This document shows, piece by piece, positions 22,703 through 31,967 of a stretch of 42,962 nt of DNA. Source of the stretch: a virus; the IMG/VR virus record IMGVR_UViG_3300044953_000742, positions 1 through 42,962 of that record. One strand, given 5' to 3'. Under the pieces are notes generated by a model. The model ran no database searches. It was given only the letters and a program-made list of their open reading frames with translations, and was not told where the DNA came from. Position numbers and translations under genes: made by a program. Positions within the stretch are counted from its first letter, which is position 1. Each line of letters begins with the position of its first letter.

Positions 22703-25700
22703 GGTGATGAGATCAATCCAGGACGTTCACTACCACCCGGTTCCACAGCAAGGCGCTGTGGTTTGTTGGTGTCTTTGCTTAAGTCTACTCGAATGAGCTG
22801 TGGTGCTATGGCATGAGCAACGTCTTTAGCATTGAGACTCACGTTAATCGTCACTTGAGCATTTGGCAGATTGTGATTGACTTCAATTTTTCCCATTTTT
22901 GATAGATTCTGAACAAAAGTTGCAAAACCAGTCTTTTTGACATCAATATTGGAAAAACTGTCATTTGCTGTCTTTACGCCGCTCACAAAGTCACTTATAT
23001 CTGTCGCAATGCTCTTCCCACCCAGCGTGCTGCCGTCGGTTGAAGCGTATTTGGACATAATATTTTTTGATATTTCTGCAACGTTTTCGAGCATAGCGCT
23101 GCTGTTCATAAGCGCGGGGCTGATCTTTGCCAATTTTCCAGCCATTCCAGCAAAGGTAACCATATCTGTCGCAAGCTTTGCCATTGCGCCTACATTTTCC
23201 TGAGCCTCATAAAAAATTTTTTTCAAATTAGCTTGTTCACCTTTCTGCTCGCTTGCGACTGTAACAGCAAAGGTCGAAACTATTTCCATTGCCCTTGTGT
23301 ATTTTGGTAGAATTTCGTTAAGGTCCTTCTCTAGTCGTCCAGGATCCAATGCAGCAAACTTTGATTTTGCTGCTGTTAGTTTTTCTTGCAGTATTGATAA
23401 TTCTTCAATTTTTGTTGCTGTTTCTTGCGCTTTTGTCAAAGCATCCATAAACAACTTGTCAGGATCATTTGCTTCTTTTAGGGCGGCTGCTACTTTTTCT
23501 GCTTCAACCTTAGCGGCTTCAGCAATTTCTTTTTCAACTCGTTCCCTTACTGTACGTTTTAGGATGTCTCTTTCTTTTTGGAATTCTAGAGAAGTAGGGT
23601 CAAGGCCTTTTGCGCGTGCCTGCACCTGAGCAGCATAAGAAACAGCAGATTCCAAGTCTCCTCTTTTTACTGCATCCTCATAAAGACGTTTCGTTGTCTC
23701 CTGACCTTCCTCCAGAGCCTGTTTGATGCCTTCTGCAGAAATTCTTTGAGAATTTGCAATTTGCTCACCCATTTCTTTTTCTTTTTTTGTGGCTTCATCC
23801 ATTTTTTTGTGAAGCGCCCCACCCGTGACCACGTTCGCTAACACCGTAACAGGATGGTACTTGAATATAAATTCGCCAACGGATTCACCTGCAGATTTTA
23901 TTTGATCTTTTGAAACGAGACCTAGTGTAGCAGATGACAAAACTGATGCGCCAAACCCCTGGACACCGTCCAGGACTGCGGCTGGACCTGTCTTGTTGGA
24001 TTCGAATCCATCTTTTATACCATCATATAGCCCTTTTGCGACAGCAATTCCTAATGCGACGGGGCCTGCCATTCTTGCAAGACCCATCCCCCCGCCAGGT
24101 ATCATACCAACCAAATTTGTAAGACGTCCTTTTATCGCGCCCATAAATGTGGTGGCAGCGCTGCCGGCGGCGGTGGCGGCTTGATTTGTCAGCATATTTA
24201 CAAATGCTTTCTTTGCAAACTCGATGGCCAGTTGCATAGCCAACGAAATGGCAAATTGAATTGTCCATGCTATTGCCAGCACTTTTGCAATCTCTATAAG
24301 ATGCGGCTTAAGTTTTTCAAATGCCACGTTGATGAGTTCGATAAATGCATCGCCCAGTGCTGGTCCTTGCTCTTTCAGGGCATCCTTTATTGGACCAAAA
24401 AAGCTGCCAGCTATGCTGGTAGCGCCAGAAGTATCGATTTTTGCCTTTCCGGTAATAAGATCTATGAGATTTTTTATTCCTTCTGTGGCCAGTTCCATCA
24501 GTTTTTTCAGAAGCTCACCGAAGACTACACCGAGGACAGACATGATAGTTTTGAACCCTTCCTTGATTTTCTCCAGCGCTCCTCCGGCTCCTCCGAACGT
24601 ATCTCCAAAAATTTTCACAATGTTCTTCATCAAGGTTTGCATGCCAGCCTTTGGGTCTGTCTGTGCGGCAGTAAAAAATGTTCTAAATGCCCCCAAAATC
24701 TCATCGAACATTTTTCTGAATTTTGCAGGATTGAAAAGTTCAGTGAAACCCTTTGCTAGCTTGTCCATTCCTGGGAAATTGTCAAACAATAATTGAGCTA
24801 ACTGTCTTCCAAAGTAATACGCCTGTCTGAATGTGGCCTGTAAATTTATGAACATCTTCCGCATGTTCTCTGAACGATTCATGCCCTCCGAGAAACCCTT
24901 GGAGAAAGCATCAAAAAACCCTTGGAATTTTTCGCCTTCTGGTGGAACGATTTTCTTGATAGCCGCCGCAAGCTCTTTCATGGCTTTTGCTTGATCTTTT
25001 GCGGCCCGTGTCGCAGACTGTGCAGCTTTTTCTGATTCAGACAGCGCTTTCTTCTTGTTGCCTTCACCCATGGCTGCTTCGAACGCTGCACCTGTGAGAC
25101 CGGTGGTCGACTCCGCCAGCTTCCTCTCAGCAGAAGTCATGTTGTTGATGTCTTTTCCTGCAGCTTTGAAGGCGTTGCGTAATGCCTCCAAACGTTTAGT
25201 CGGATCTTGTTCCTTGACCATCTTCATGGCATCGATGTTGACGCCAAATGCCTGGGAAAGTTGCGAGGCTGCCTCAGCAGCATTCTCGAACGAGTCGAAC
25301 TTGTCAAACACACCCTGCAGGTCTTTCACTTCAATGCCCAGGTTGTGAGTGTAGTGAGCTACCTTCGCCATCGCCTGGACACCGCTCTTGGCAAATTGCG
25401 GGAATGTCTGTGTGGTTTCCACCATCGCCTTGCTCAGGGTCTTGATGTTGAAACCTGACTGCTTGGCCATCATTGCCGCAGTTGTTCCCATTTCTTGCAG
25501 CATCTTGGAAGCGTTCTGGCCTGAATTGTAGAAGAACTTCATGGCACTGCCAGTTTCTTCGTTAGACAGTCCCATTCCCTTGATTGCGTACGTGACGCGA
25601 CCGATGTCGGACCCGATCTGTGCCATGATGGGTCCCAGCTGCGAGCCCAACCCCTGGCTCATGTCTTTGATGAACCCGAGCATCGCGGCCTTGCCCTCGA

Positions 25701-26841
25701 CGCCAAAGCCAAAAATTTTTCGCATGCTGAGGCTTGTCTCTTTGGCCATGGCCCCTGAGCTTTGTTGTAGCTCTTTGAATGCTCCCATTACTTGGCCGCC
25801 GGCGCCGCCTTTCAAACTGCCGAACATCTCCGTGACGTCTTCTTTCATTTGTCTGAAAGCGGGGTTGTAGGGCATATTCGCGGATTTTTCGACGAATGCA
25901 TCCCACAGTTTGAAAGGCAAAGACAGTATCGCCAGGCCGACATTGAAGAGTGTGCCTACGAGGCTTCCGGCCATTTTTATCAGGCCAAACGTACCTGACG
26001 TAGCGGCAGACAGTGCATCACCAAAAGCACCTGCCACTTTGCTTACCATGGCAAGTTTCTTTTTTAACTCTTCAGCCTCCTCGGCGGATTGCTTCATCGC
26101 AACGTTAAAGCCTTTCAATGCTCCGGTGGCCTTGTCAGCACCGGCGGATTGCTTCATCGCAACGTTAAAGCCTTTCAATGCTCCGGTGGCCTTGTCAGCA
26201 CCGGCGGATTGCTCCATCGCAACGTTAAAGCCTTGTTGACTTTCTTTTGCCTTGTCGTGCGCGCTCGCAACAGCATCGGTTGCGCTAGTCATACCATTCA
26301 ATGCTCCGGTGGCCTTGTCAGCACCGGTGGATTGCTTCATCGCAACGTTAAAGCCTTGTTGACTTTCTTTTGCCTTGGCGAGCGCGCTCGCAACAGCATC
26401 GGTTGCGCTAGCCATACCATTCAATGCTCCGGTGGCCTTGTCAGCACCGGCGGATTGCTTCATCGCAACGTTAAAGCCTTGTTGACTTTCTTTTGCCTTG
26501 GCGAGCGCGCTCGCAACAGCATCGGTTGCGCTAGCCATACCATTCAATGCTCCGGTGGCCTTGTCAGCCTCCTCGGCGGATTGCTTCATCGCAACGTTAA
26601 AGCCTTGTTGACTTTCTTTTGCTTTGTCTGCTGCATTAGCGGACTTGTCGGTCGCACCAGCCATGCGGTTCACAGCGTCGGCCGCCTTGTTAGCACCTGC
26701 AACAAGGCCGCTTTTCATCGATGAAATGATGTCAGCTTGCGTCGAGAGGGATTTCTCGTGGTCTGCTAAAAGCTTGGTCCTCGCCGTGAGGATGTCATTG
26801 ATAGAAGCCTGTAGTTGTGTCTGCTGTCCCAAGTCTGCCAT
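22699..26841 (-). CDS. Tail tape measure protein with internal tandem repeats
   Basis: Sets tail length and fills the tube lumen. At 1380 residues it is far longer than T4 gp29 (about 590). If the usual 1.5 angstroms per residue holds, the tail would be roughly 200 nm. The N-terminus is helical; residues about 70-260 are tandem copies of a 41-residue unit (ESQQGFNVAMKQSAGADKAT core). Then come long coiled-coil and hydrophobic segments (AFGDALSAATSGTFGLIKMA; LAIAWTIQFAISLAMQLAIE) typical of tape measures. The C-terminal region is again helical. An AAGGTGAG SD lies seven bases before the ATG, and the intergenic AT-rich element lies upstream. Confidence 0.93.
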   Translation of the reverse strand: MADLGQQTQLQASINDILTARTKLLADHEKSLSTQADIISSMKSGLVAGANKAADAVNRMAGATDKSANAADKAKESQQGFNVAMKQSAEEADKATGALNGMASATDAVASALAKAKESQQGFNVAMKQSAGADKATGALNGMASATDAVASALAKAKESQQGFNVAMKQSTGADKATGALNGMTSATDAVASAHDKAKESQQGFNVAMEQSAGADKATGALKGFNVAMKQSAGADKATGALKGFNVAMKQSAEEAEELKKKLAMVSKVAGAFGDALSAATSGTFGLIKMAGSLVGTLFNVGLAILSLPFKLWDAFVEKSANMPYNPAFRQMKEDVTEMFGSLKGGAGGQVMGAFKELQQSSGAMAKETSLSMRKIFGFGVEGKAAMLGFIKDMSQGLGSQLGPIMAQIGSDIGRVTYAIKGMGLSNEETGSAMKFFYNSGQNASKMLQEMGTTAAMMAKQSGFNIKTLSKAMVETTQTFPQFAKSGVQAMAKVAHYTHNLGIEVKDLQGVFDKFDSFENAAEAASQLSQAFGVNIDAMKMVKEQDPTKRLEALRNAFKAAGKDINNMTSAERKLAESTTGLTGAAFEAAMGEGNKKKALSESEKAAQSATRAAKDQAKAMKELAAAIKKIVPPEGEKFQGFFDAFSKGFSEGMNRSENMRKMFINLQATFRQAYYFGRQLAQLLFDNFPGMDKLAKGFTELFNPAKFRKMFDEILGAFRTFFTAAQTDPKAGMQTLMKNIVKIFGDTFGGAGGALEKIKEGFKTIMSVLGVVFGELLKKLMELATEGIKNLIDLITGKAKIDTSGATSIAGSFFGPIKDALKEQGPALGDAFIELINVAFEKLKPHLIEIAKVLAIAWTIQFAISLAMQLAIEFAKKAFVNMLTNQAATAAGSAATTFMGAIKGRLTNLVGMIPGGGMGLARMAGPVALGIAVAKGLYDGIKDGFESNKTGPAAVLDGVQGFGASVLSSATLGLVSKDQIKSAGESVGEFIFKYHPVTVLANVVTGGALHKKMDEATKKEKEMGEQIANSQRISAEGIKQALEEGQETTKRLYEDAVKRGDLESAVSYAAQVQARAKGLDPTSLEFQKERDILKRTVRERVEKEIAEAAKVEAEKVAAALKEANDPDKLFMDALTKAQETATKIEELSILQEKLTAAKSKFAALDPGRLEKDLNEILPKYTRAMEIVSTFAVTVASEQKGEQANLKKIFYEAQENVGAMAKLATDMVTFAGMAGKLAKISPALMNSSAMLENVAEISKNIMSKYASTDGSTLGGKSIATDISDFVSGVKTANDSFSNIDVKKTGFATFVQNLSKMGKIEVNHNLPNAQVTINVSLNAKDVAHAIAPQLIRVDLSKDTNKPQRLAVEPGGSERPGLISSP
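26082..26622. repeat. Tandem DNA repeats in the tape measure gene (60- and 123-base units)
   Basis: Two adjacent, near-identical 60-base units start at about 26082 and 26142. They are followed by units of 123 bases (shared start points at 26221, 26344 and 26467) and one of 126 bases, up to 26622. Copies differ by only a few bases. Every period is a multiple of three, so copy-number changes keep the frame and would change tail length. The near-identity implies recent duplication or ongoing conversion. Confidence 0.92.
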
Positions 26842-26858
26842 GAGCGCTCACCTTGGCA

Positions 26859-26868
26859 TATAAATATG
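26859..26868. promoter_or_regulatory. Intergenic element NATAAATATG, copy 2
   Basis: TATAAATATG on the plus strand in the gap between the chaperone-like gene and the tape measure. It ends 17 bases before the tape measure ATG and just upstream of its SD. Confidence 0.45.
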
Positions 26869-26890
26869 GGAACTCGTAACTTTCTTTCTG

Positions 26891-27181
26891 TCAGGTGAAG
26901 CGCCTCAGGTTGGCCGGTACCTGTGACCTGTATTTTCCTGCCAATGCCCTGGCGTCTGGCGTGTTGGCGTGTGCAGCGCGTGACTGTTCATTGTTGGATC
27001 TCTTGAGTTCTTCCATCAACCTGTCAATGAACCAGATTCTTTGCCACACAGGCATGTTGAATGCATCGTGGTACGAAAAACCAACATAATACATCAGAGT
27101 GAAAATGTGTTCCAGGGAAACGACCTTATCTTCAGGCGTCAGGCCAAAAAAACGATGCGCCGATGGGTAGGCGCACCTCAC
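26891..27181 (-). CDS. Small tail assembly chaperone-like protein, probably made by frameshift fusion
   Basis: A 96-codon ORF directly upstream of the tape measure gene. The conserved-looking part begins at FFGLTPEDKVVSLEHIFTLM and continues through YVGFSYHDAFNMPVWQRIWF to a basic end. Small proteins with an FGLTPE..L..EIF...Y.G start follow gp26-like genes in many T4-like phages. The only start available is a GTG at 27181, 50 bases inside the gp26-like gene and without an SD. A run of seven T at 27152-27146 lies where a shift of +1 (or -2) would continue the gp26-like frame straight into FFGLTPE. Position (two overlapping genes before the tape measure) matches lambda G/GT-type chaperones. 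Confidence 0.78.
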   Translation of the reverse strand: MRCAYPSAHRFFGLTPEDKVVSLEHIFTLMYYVGFSYHDAFNMPVWQRIWFIDRLMEELKRSNNEQSRAAHANTPDARALAGKYRSQVPANLRRFT

Positions 27182-27983
27182 TCTGTTCCGAACACGAGGA
27201 ACACGTCATCCACGATTTCATGTCAATGCCAGGTTCGTGGTCATCCATGAACTTTCGAAGGGCCCTAGAGTCACCTGCAGGCATGTTACGAATGAACTGT
27301 TGGATTTTTGTCCTGTCCTTGACATCGCCAATGCCAACAACGGCATACTGCAGTCTTATTGTTATCAGGTTGTCAGTGTCGCTACCGAGCTTCTTTTTTC
27401 TGCGCTCCGTTTCTTGGGAGATTTCCGTCTCGTCTCCGCCTGTGAGGAACTTAAAATGCACTTGCTTCTTACTGACTGGCAAGAAGAACGAAAACAGGTT
27501 GGCACCTGCTACGGTCGGTTCAATGTCCAACCGCTTGATTGGCAGCTCACCGAGATTGAACTCCTGTTTGTTTTTTTCGTTGCAGGCGGGGCAACTGACT
27601 TCACAGTTGTACAATGCACCGTATCCTGTAATGCGAATAGCTGTCATCAGCGCATTGCGGTCACCAGAAATCAATTGTTCGACATCTATCGACTTGTCAA
27701 GTATGCATGACCGCAAGAGCTCTGTTATTACAGTGCCCTTTTTAATCAAAGCTTTGGATGTCAGGATGTCTTCCTCCTTGGCAGTCATGGCCTTGATGTC
27801 GATAGTCTCGGAATTGTGAAGCGGTGAGCCCTCGGGATAAATGATTCCACCGGATGGCAATGGGACCGATTCAACAGGAACTTCGTACCCAAAATCGTCC
27901 TTCATCACATTTCTGGTCATCATTCCGGCAGCAGCGGCCTGGTGCTGCGTGAAAATATCATTGCCCTGTCTGTGTTCTTGCAT
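27132..27983 (-). CDS. Baseplate hub assembly protein, T4 gp26-like, with zinc-ribbon cysteines
   Basis: Its 283 residues resemble the T4 gp26-type base plate family: LTSKALIKKGTVITELLRSC, LISGDRNALMTAIRITGYG, then a metal-binding pair of Cys motifs (CEVSCPACNEKNK near 135-147) and a second pair near the end (TCSSCSEQSE). The protein ends IGASFFWPDA. AAAGGAG ten or so bases before the ATG is a strong SD. It probably helps assemble the hub or acts as a chaperone before tail tube growth. The last 50 bases overlap the next ORF at a homopolymer. Confidence 0.75.
   Translation of the reverse strand: MQEHRQGNDIFTQHQAAAAGMMTRNVMKDDFGYEVPVESVPLPSGGIIYPEGSPLHNSETIDIKAMTAKEEDILTSKALIKKGTVITELLRSCILDKSIDVEQLISGDRNALMTAIRITGYGALYNCEVSCPACNEKNKQEFNLGELPIKRLDIEPTVAGANLFSFFLPVSKKQVHFKFLTGGDETEISQETERRKKKLGSDTDNLITIRLQYAVVGIGDVKDRTKIQQFIRNMPAGDSRALRKFMDDHEPGIDMKSWMTCSSCSEQSEVRLPIGASFFWPDA
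27146..27152 (-). other. Candidate translational slippage site, seven T
   Basis: Minus-strand codons are TCG TTT TTT TGG in the gp26-like frame, then a TGA 12 bases later. Skipping one T, or slipping back two, gives TTT TTT GGC CTG and continues into the chaperone-like ORF. The predicted fusion would be about 363 residues. Confidence 0.5.
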
Positions 27984-28285
27984 GTGTGACTGTCTCCTTT
28001 GTTTTATTGTAACTTTGCTCGCTGTGTGTAAAATTTTTGTACGTGACTGTGCGGCTCAAGGTGAAACATGTTTGTCATTCGTGAAACCACACGACAAAAT
28101 AAATAGAACAACCATCAAAAACTTTTCCGTGTCTCTGGGGGCAACGTGGAGTCACTGGTTGCGCAAATTGGTCACCACCAGGCAATCACAGGAAACAAGA
28201 CTGTTGACATTAAAAACCTGCCTCCGGGGCATTTCTACCGCGGAGGCAAGTCGGACAAAACGCAGCTCGGTGACCGAGCATTATG
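27984..28285 (-). other. 302-base gap without a supported gene
   Basis: The gap holds the tube gene terminator (28212-28247) and a small palindrome, GCTCGGTGACCGAGC (28265-28279). It also contains a weak relative of the AT-rich element (AATAAATAG, 28098-28106) and the SD of the gp26-like gene. Short minus-strand ORFs of 23-24 codons exist but lack an SD and are not called. No tRNA-like cloverleaf was seen. Confidence 0.6.
28212..28247 (-). terminator. Rho-independent terminator after the tail tube gene
   Basis: GCCTCCG (28247-28241) pairs with CGGAGGC (28226-28220) in the minus-strand RNA, and five U follow after a three-base spacer (28216-28212). It lies 38-74 bases after the tail tube stop, which suits a highly expressed virion gene. 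Confidence 0.78.
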
Positions 28286-28777
28286 TTAGTACTGCAGCAC
28301 GCAGTTATCGAAGCGCAGGCCGAGGGACAGTTCAGTCGCATCGTTGGTGTTGTAATCAAGGCCACCACCGAAATCAGCTTTGGTTATCATGGCACCCTTG
28401 ATGTCCCACAGCTCCACCACTGTGCCGACAGGATCGAGCATTTTTAGTTGGCAGTCGCGCTTGTAAAAATCTGCATAACCGGCGCGCCCTGAGACGGACT
28501 CAAAGTGCGTGCGGACCCACTCCATCACCTGTTGCGCACCTGAAGGTGCGATTGGGTCGTGGAGTGTTACCGTGATTTCGTCCCATTTCCCCTTGCCAGA
28601 CACATAACGTGTGGAGTTGATGTATGGAATTTCAATGTTTTCCAGCGTCATTGATGGCCGTGCTGCCGTTTTCATCAAGAAGGCGTCAATTCCTTCTATG
28701 GCAAATATCCACCTAAACTTTCTTTTAGGTTCGAACTTGTTGGGAAGCATATCGGTTACTGATAGTGTCTCTGCCAT
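28286..28777 (-). CDS. Tail tube protein (T4 gp19-like)
   Basis: Forms the inner tube of the contractile tail. At 163 residues it is about the same length as T4 gp19. The start follows the family (FEPKRKFRWIFAIEGIDAFL); the centre has the RPSMTLENIEIPYINSTRYV and WDEITVTLHDPIAPS strands; the end has LDYNTNDATELSLGLRFD. AGGAG sits seven bases before the ATG. It comes directly after the two sheath genes, in T4 order, and is followed by a terminator, so it can be made in high amounts. Confidence 0.93.
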   Translation of the reverse strand: MAETLSVTDMLPNKFEPKRKFRWIFAIEGIDAFLMKTAARPSMTLENIEIPYINSTRYVSGKGKWDEITVTLHDPIAPSGAQQVMEWVRTHFESVSGRAGYADFYKRDCQLKMLDPVGTVVELWDIKGAMITKADFGGGLDYNTNDATELSLGLRFDNCVLQY

Positions 28778-28800
28778 TTTGTTTCTCCTGCCTTATGTTT

Positions 28801-28810
28801 GATAAATATG
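28801..28810. promoter_or_regulatory. Intergenic element NATAAATATG, copy 3
   Basis: GATAAATATG on the plus strand in the 53-base gap between the second sheath gene and the tube gene, ending 23 bases before the tube ATG. Confidence 0.45.
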
Positions 28811-28830
28811 TGTTCCTGCAATTTTTGTCA

Positions 28831-31800
28831 TCACACTTGTGCGCCTGCGTTTGTCACCACGAAATCCAACGAGATGAACTCCACAGACTTTGTGGGTTGG
28901 AGGAATATCTTACCTCGAATCGTGTTGTTCTCCACGTCCGCTTGGGTCGTGGTCGTGGTATCGATTCTCACACTGAACCGATCCAGTCCCTGCTGCGCTT
29001 GCACCGATGACAAAATCGGTGTCACCTGTGCGGAGAATGCCGCCAAAGTAGATGCCCTGTTAGGTTCGAAGATGAATGTGTTAGCCACGGCCCTGACCTT
29101 GCGACGAATGTCGATCAGTAGGCGCCTGACGTTCACGCGATCGAGCGCGCTCTGGGCCGCCATCAATGTCTTTTGGCCGAAAACAACAGGGTTTGGCGTG
29201 CCTGGAAACTGTGTGATGGGGTTGATGTCGGCTCCGTAAAGAGTGTCCAAGTTGTCCTGGCTCAGTTTCACATTCGTCTCCAGCACAGTTGCCAACGCAC
29301 CGCGTGTGAACCCAGCAGGCGCGAACCACGGGAAACCAATCTTGTCGTTCAGCGAGAACGCACCGATGACAGCTACGGACGGCGGACAGCTGACATTTGT
29401 CTTTGTCGCAGGGTCAGTTATCACAACGTCTGGGAAGTACGCAGCAGCGAACGAAGAGTCCAAGCCACGCGATTGCAGCGCCGCCACAGTGTTGGCTACA
29501 CTGACCAACTGGTTGGAACCCGTCACGATCGAGGCGACGTTGTCTTTCTCCTGGATGTCCATCAGGTAAATGGAATCAAAACGTGTCTCCACAGCATCGG
29601 TCGCATAATCTGTCACTGATGTGTCCCTGATGCCAGGTATTGCTAGCAACTGGATGTCGGCATCTGTCTTATTTTTCAGCACATCGATCGCCTTGCGGTA
29701 AGCTGCGACCGTGGGACCGGACACACCGCCCTGGTTGGTGGAATCGCTGAATTCACGAAGGACAGCATTGTTGGTCATTTCGCTCTTGTCTTTGTTGAAA
29801 ATATTGACACCGTCAAAACCGCCTTGCATCGGGAAGGTGAACTTCAGGTATCTCTTACTGGGGAGGTCACCGAAGTCCTTCGATGCATCGAGGAACCTGG
29901 AACCCTTTGATGTGCCATTGGTGTCTGTGATGCTGCTTACGGCGACACCGTCTCGCCTGTATGCTGCGACCGCCCACTGGGTGGGATCGGGCCTGTCAGT
30001 GGATCCCGTTATCACCTCGACGCGTTCAAGCGAAAAGAAGTTTCTGTTGTAGAGGTCAGAGTCAATGACGGCACCGCCGACGTTGGCTGTCCCTGCATTG
30101 TCTCCGACAAAAGCGTTCTGCTGACTGAGGTGGTACAGAGGGAAGTATTTTGTCAACGAGACCAGTGTAGAATCTATCAGTTGATTTTTGTTCGGTTCGT
30201 CGGCATCGTTCAGCAGTTCGAACTGTGTGCCCCACGTTAAGGCGGGTTGGACCACCTTTTTGGTGGAAAGGCCTGTTGCCAAGTTACGACGAAGAGGAAA
30301 CGCTGGTTCTTTGATTGTACGTAAGGCTGCCGTTGTAATGCCGGCAATCGACCCGCCGGTGTTGGTCGAGCCGACGATGGTGCCAGTCAGTACAGATCCC
30401 ACGGTCGTTACGGTAGTTGCACCAAGTACCAGGTGGTGCGGACCTCTGAAGCCTGTGGGCAATGCAGTCGGATCTATTGAGCCGTCCTTCAAACCGCTGG
30501 AAAGTTGCACGTAAACATATTGCGAGACGTTGGGGTAATCACCTTCGACGACCAGCCTCTGCTTTCCTAGCGGTTGGTCGAAATCAAAGAACGTGTCTGT
30601 GTCACCGATTGCCTTGGCGATGTATTTGTCAGAAGTTGGGTCCAAGCTCAGGCCACGGAATGCTTCCAATACTATAGGCTGAACGTCGGTGTCATCGAAT
30701 TTACGAACAAGCAAATCAAATGTGCCAAATTTACTGACAGTGTTCGTTGATGCCTGAATGTTTTCAATGGTAATCTTGAACTCGGCGGAAGAAACTTCAC
30801 CGTCGGAACGAGCGTGCAGTTTGAAAAGGTTTTGATTGGCGCCGCCAAATTTTTGGGAAACCACGAACGGTGAGAAGGCGTTGCGGAACCTATCACTGAA
30901 CGCCTCGAAATTGGGGACGCCAAGGGAGGTCGTCGTGCTTGACGCATTGCCGGTGTTCCTGCCTAGTGAAGAGGTCAGAAGCAGCGCAATCAAAGATCCA
31001 GCACCCTCGGTAAAACCACCTTTGTTTGTTCCTGCACCAAAACCTGTGCCAGTCACGACGGCCAAGGAAGGCGCAATGTCGTAATGTGTGTAAAGATAGT
31101 GGCCAGCAGGTTCCAGCTGGGTGGGGTCCGTATTGAAGAGGTTGGCAAAATAATTTCCAGCCTCAGGATCGAACGACGCTGTGATGACATTTTTGTAGCT
31201 GTCACTGTTTTTCAATCCGTTGAGCAACAGTGTAAATTCTTGTTTGGCATTTGATGTGACAACTGAACCAATGTTCGCACCGGCGTTGCCTGCGCCGCTG
31301 TCACCGAACGCTGCAAACCCGTTTGTATTGGCGGCAGGGGTATTGTTTGATGTGCCAGTAACGCTAGCAGACAGACCTATCATCACACCGGAGGCAGCCA
31401 TCAGCACACCGCGAAGAATTGGCACAGAGGTAGCGCTTGTCTGGATGCCTGGTTGGGAAAAAATTCCCGAACCGTTGGATTCAGACATCATTACACCCAA
31501 GAAGTAAGTCTTTCCAAGCGGGCCGGGGGCAGCGGCGGAGGTTGTTCCATTGTACTGTCCGGCACCAACAATTCCGTTTGGTTGGACTTGCTGCTCACCG
31601 ACCACAAACCCTGCATTCGTCACATCACCTTCAGAATTTCTAGTCTTGCCGTCGCCGGCCCCTAACACCTTGACATATGTGACAGAGCTAGCATTGTTGA
31701 GCCATTCTCTGACAGCCATCGGACCGAATTTTTTACCGTCTGAGTTACCAAACGTAGCAATGAAATCCTGAAATGTGCCCACTGTGATGGGCACAAATGC

Positions 31801-31923
31801 AGGTCCGCGGACTGCTGTCCCGATAACACCTGCTGGTGTGCCGGATGGCCCAACTTTTGTGGGACCTGACAGGTCAATTTCACGGAGGCTCACTCCTGCG
31901 CTTTTGAATGTTAGTTCAGCCAT
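28831..31923 (-). CDS. Tail sheath protein, downstream paralog (T4 gp18-like)
   Basis: Contractile outer sheath subunit of 1030 residues, longer than T4 gp18 (about 660); the extra length is probably surface domains in the middle. The N-terminus has GTPAGVIGTAVRGPAFVPIT and FGPMAVREWLNN; the C-terminus has FPWFAPAGFTRGALA, INPITQFPG, VVFGQKTL and SALDRVNVRRLL, the conserved sheath core. AGGAGTCAAA ATG is the same ribosome-binding leader as in the other sheath gene. It is clearly related to its upstream neighbour over both ends but diverges in the middle. Both genes are intact, so both may be assembled or one may serve a special position in the tail. Confidence 0.93.
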   Translation of the reverse strand: MAELTFKSAGVSLREIDLSGPTKVGPSGTPAGVIGTAVRGPAFVPITVGTFQDFIATFGNSDGKKFGPMAVREWLNNASSVTYVKVLGAGDGKTRNSEGDVTNAGFVVGEQQVQPNGIVGAGQYNGTTSAAAPGPLGKTYFLGVMMSESNGSGIFSQPGIQTSATSVPILRGVLMAASGVMIGLSASVTGTSNNTPAANTNGFAAFGDSGAGNAGANIGSVVTSNAKQEFTLLLNGLKNSDSYKNVITASFDPEAGNYFANLFNTDPTQLEPAGHYLYTHYDIAPSLAVVTGTGFGAGTNKGGFTEGAGSLIALLLTSSLGRNTGNASSTTTSLGVPNFEAFSDRFRNAFSPFVVSQKFGGANQNLFKLHARSDGEVSSAEFKITIENIQASTNTVSKFGTFDLLVRKFDDTDVQPIVLEAFRGLSLDPTSDKYIAKAIGDTDTFFDFDQPLGKQRLVVEGDYPNVSQYVYVQLSSGLKDGSIDPTALPTGFRGPHHLVLGATTVTTVGSVLTGTIVGSTNTGGSIAGITTAALRTIKEPAFPLRRNLATGLSTKKVVQPALTWGTQFELLNDADEPNKNQLIDSTLVSLTKYFPLYHLSQQNAFVGDNAGTANVGGAVIDSDLYNRNFFSLERVEVITGSTDRPDPTQWAVAAYRRDGVAVSSITDTNGTSKGSRFLDASKDFGDLPSKRYLKFTFPMQGGFDGVNIFNKDKSEMTNNAVLREFSDSTNQGGVSGPTVAAYRKAIDVLKNKTDADIQLLAIPGIRDTSVTDYATDAVETRFDSIYLMDIQEKDNVASIVTGSNQLVSVANTVAALQSRGLDSSFAAAYFPDVVITDPATKTNVSCPPSVAVIGAFSLNDKIGFPWFAPAGFTRGALATVLETNVKLSQDNLDTLYGADINPITQFPGTPNPVVFGQKTLMAAQSALDRVNVRRLLIDIRRKVRAVANTFIFEPNRASTLAAFSAQVTPILSSVQAQQGLDRFSVRIDTTTTTQADVENNTIRGKIFLQPTKSVEFISLDFVVTNAGAQV

Positions 31924-31967
31924 TTTGACTCCTAGAAAATTTCATTACACTTGATAACTATCCAAGA

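Noticed and set aside
26082-26622. Possible CRISPR-like repeat array
   Set aside because: Repeats are contiguous, in frame, and lack unique spacers of constant size. They code the tape measure repeat.
26089-26724. Plus-strand ORF with repeated sequence opposite the tape measure
   Set aside because: The repeats are the tape measure repeats read in antisense; they are not an independent repeat protein.
27163-27819. Plus-strand ORF of 218 codons opposite the gp26-like gene
   Set aside because: It is antisense to a gene with a strong SD and zinc-binding cysteines, and shows no domain of its own.
28011-28085. 24-codon minus-strand ORF in the gap before the gp26-like gene
   Set aside because: It has no SD and no overlap with a neighbour; the text has no recognisable feature.
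28265-28279. Perfect 7-bp palindrome just after the tail tube gene, as a possible operator
   Set aside because: It occurs once, right before a terminator hairpin; without a second copy or a nearby regulator there is no support.
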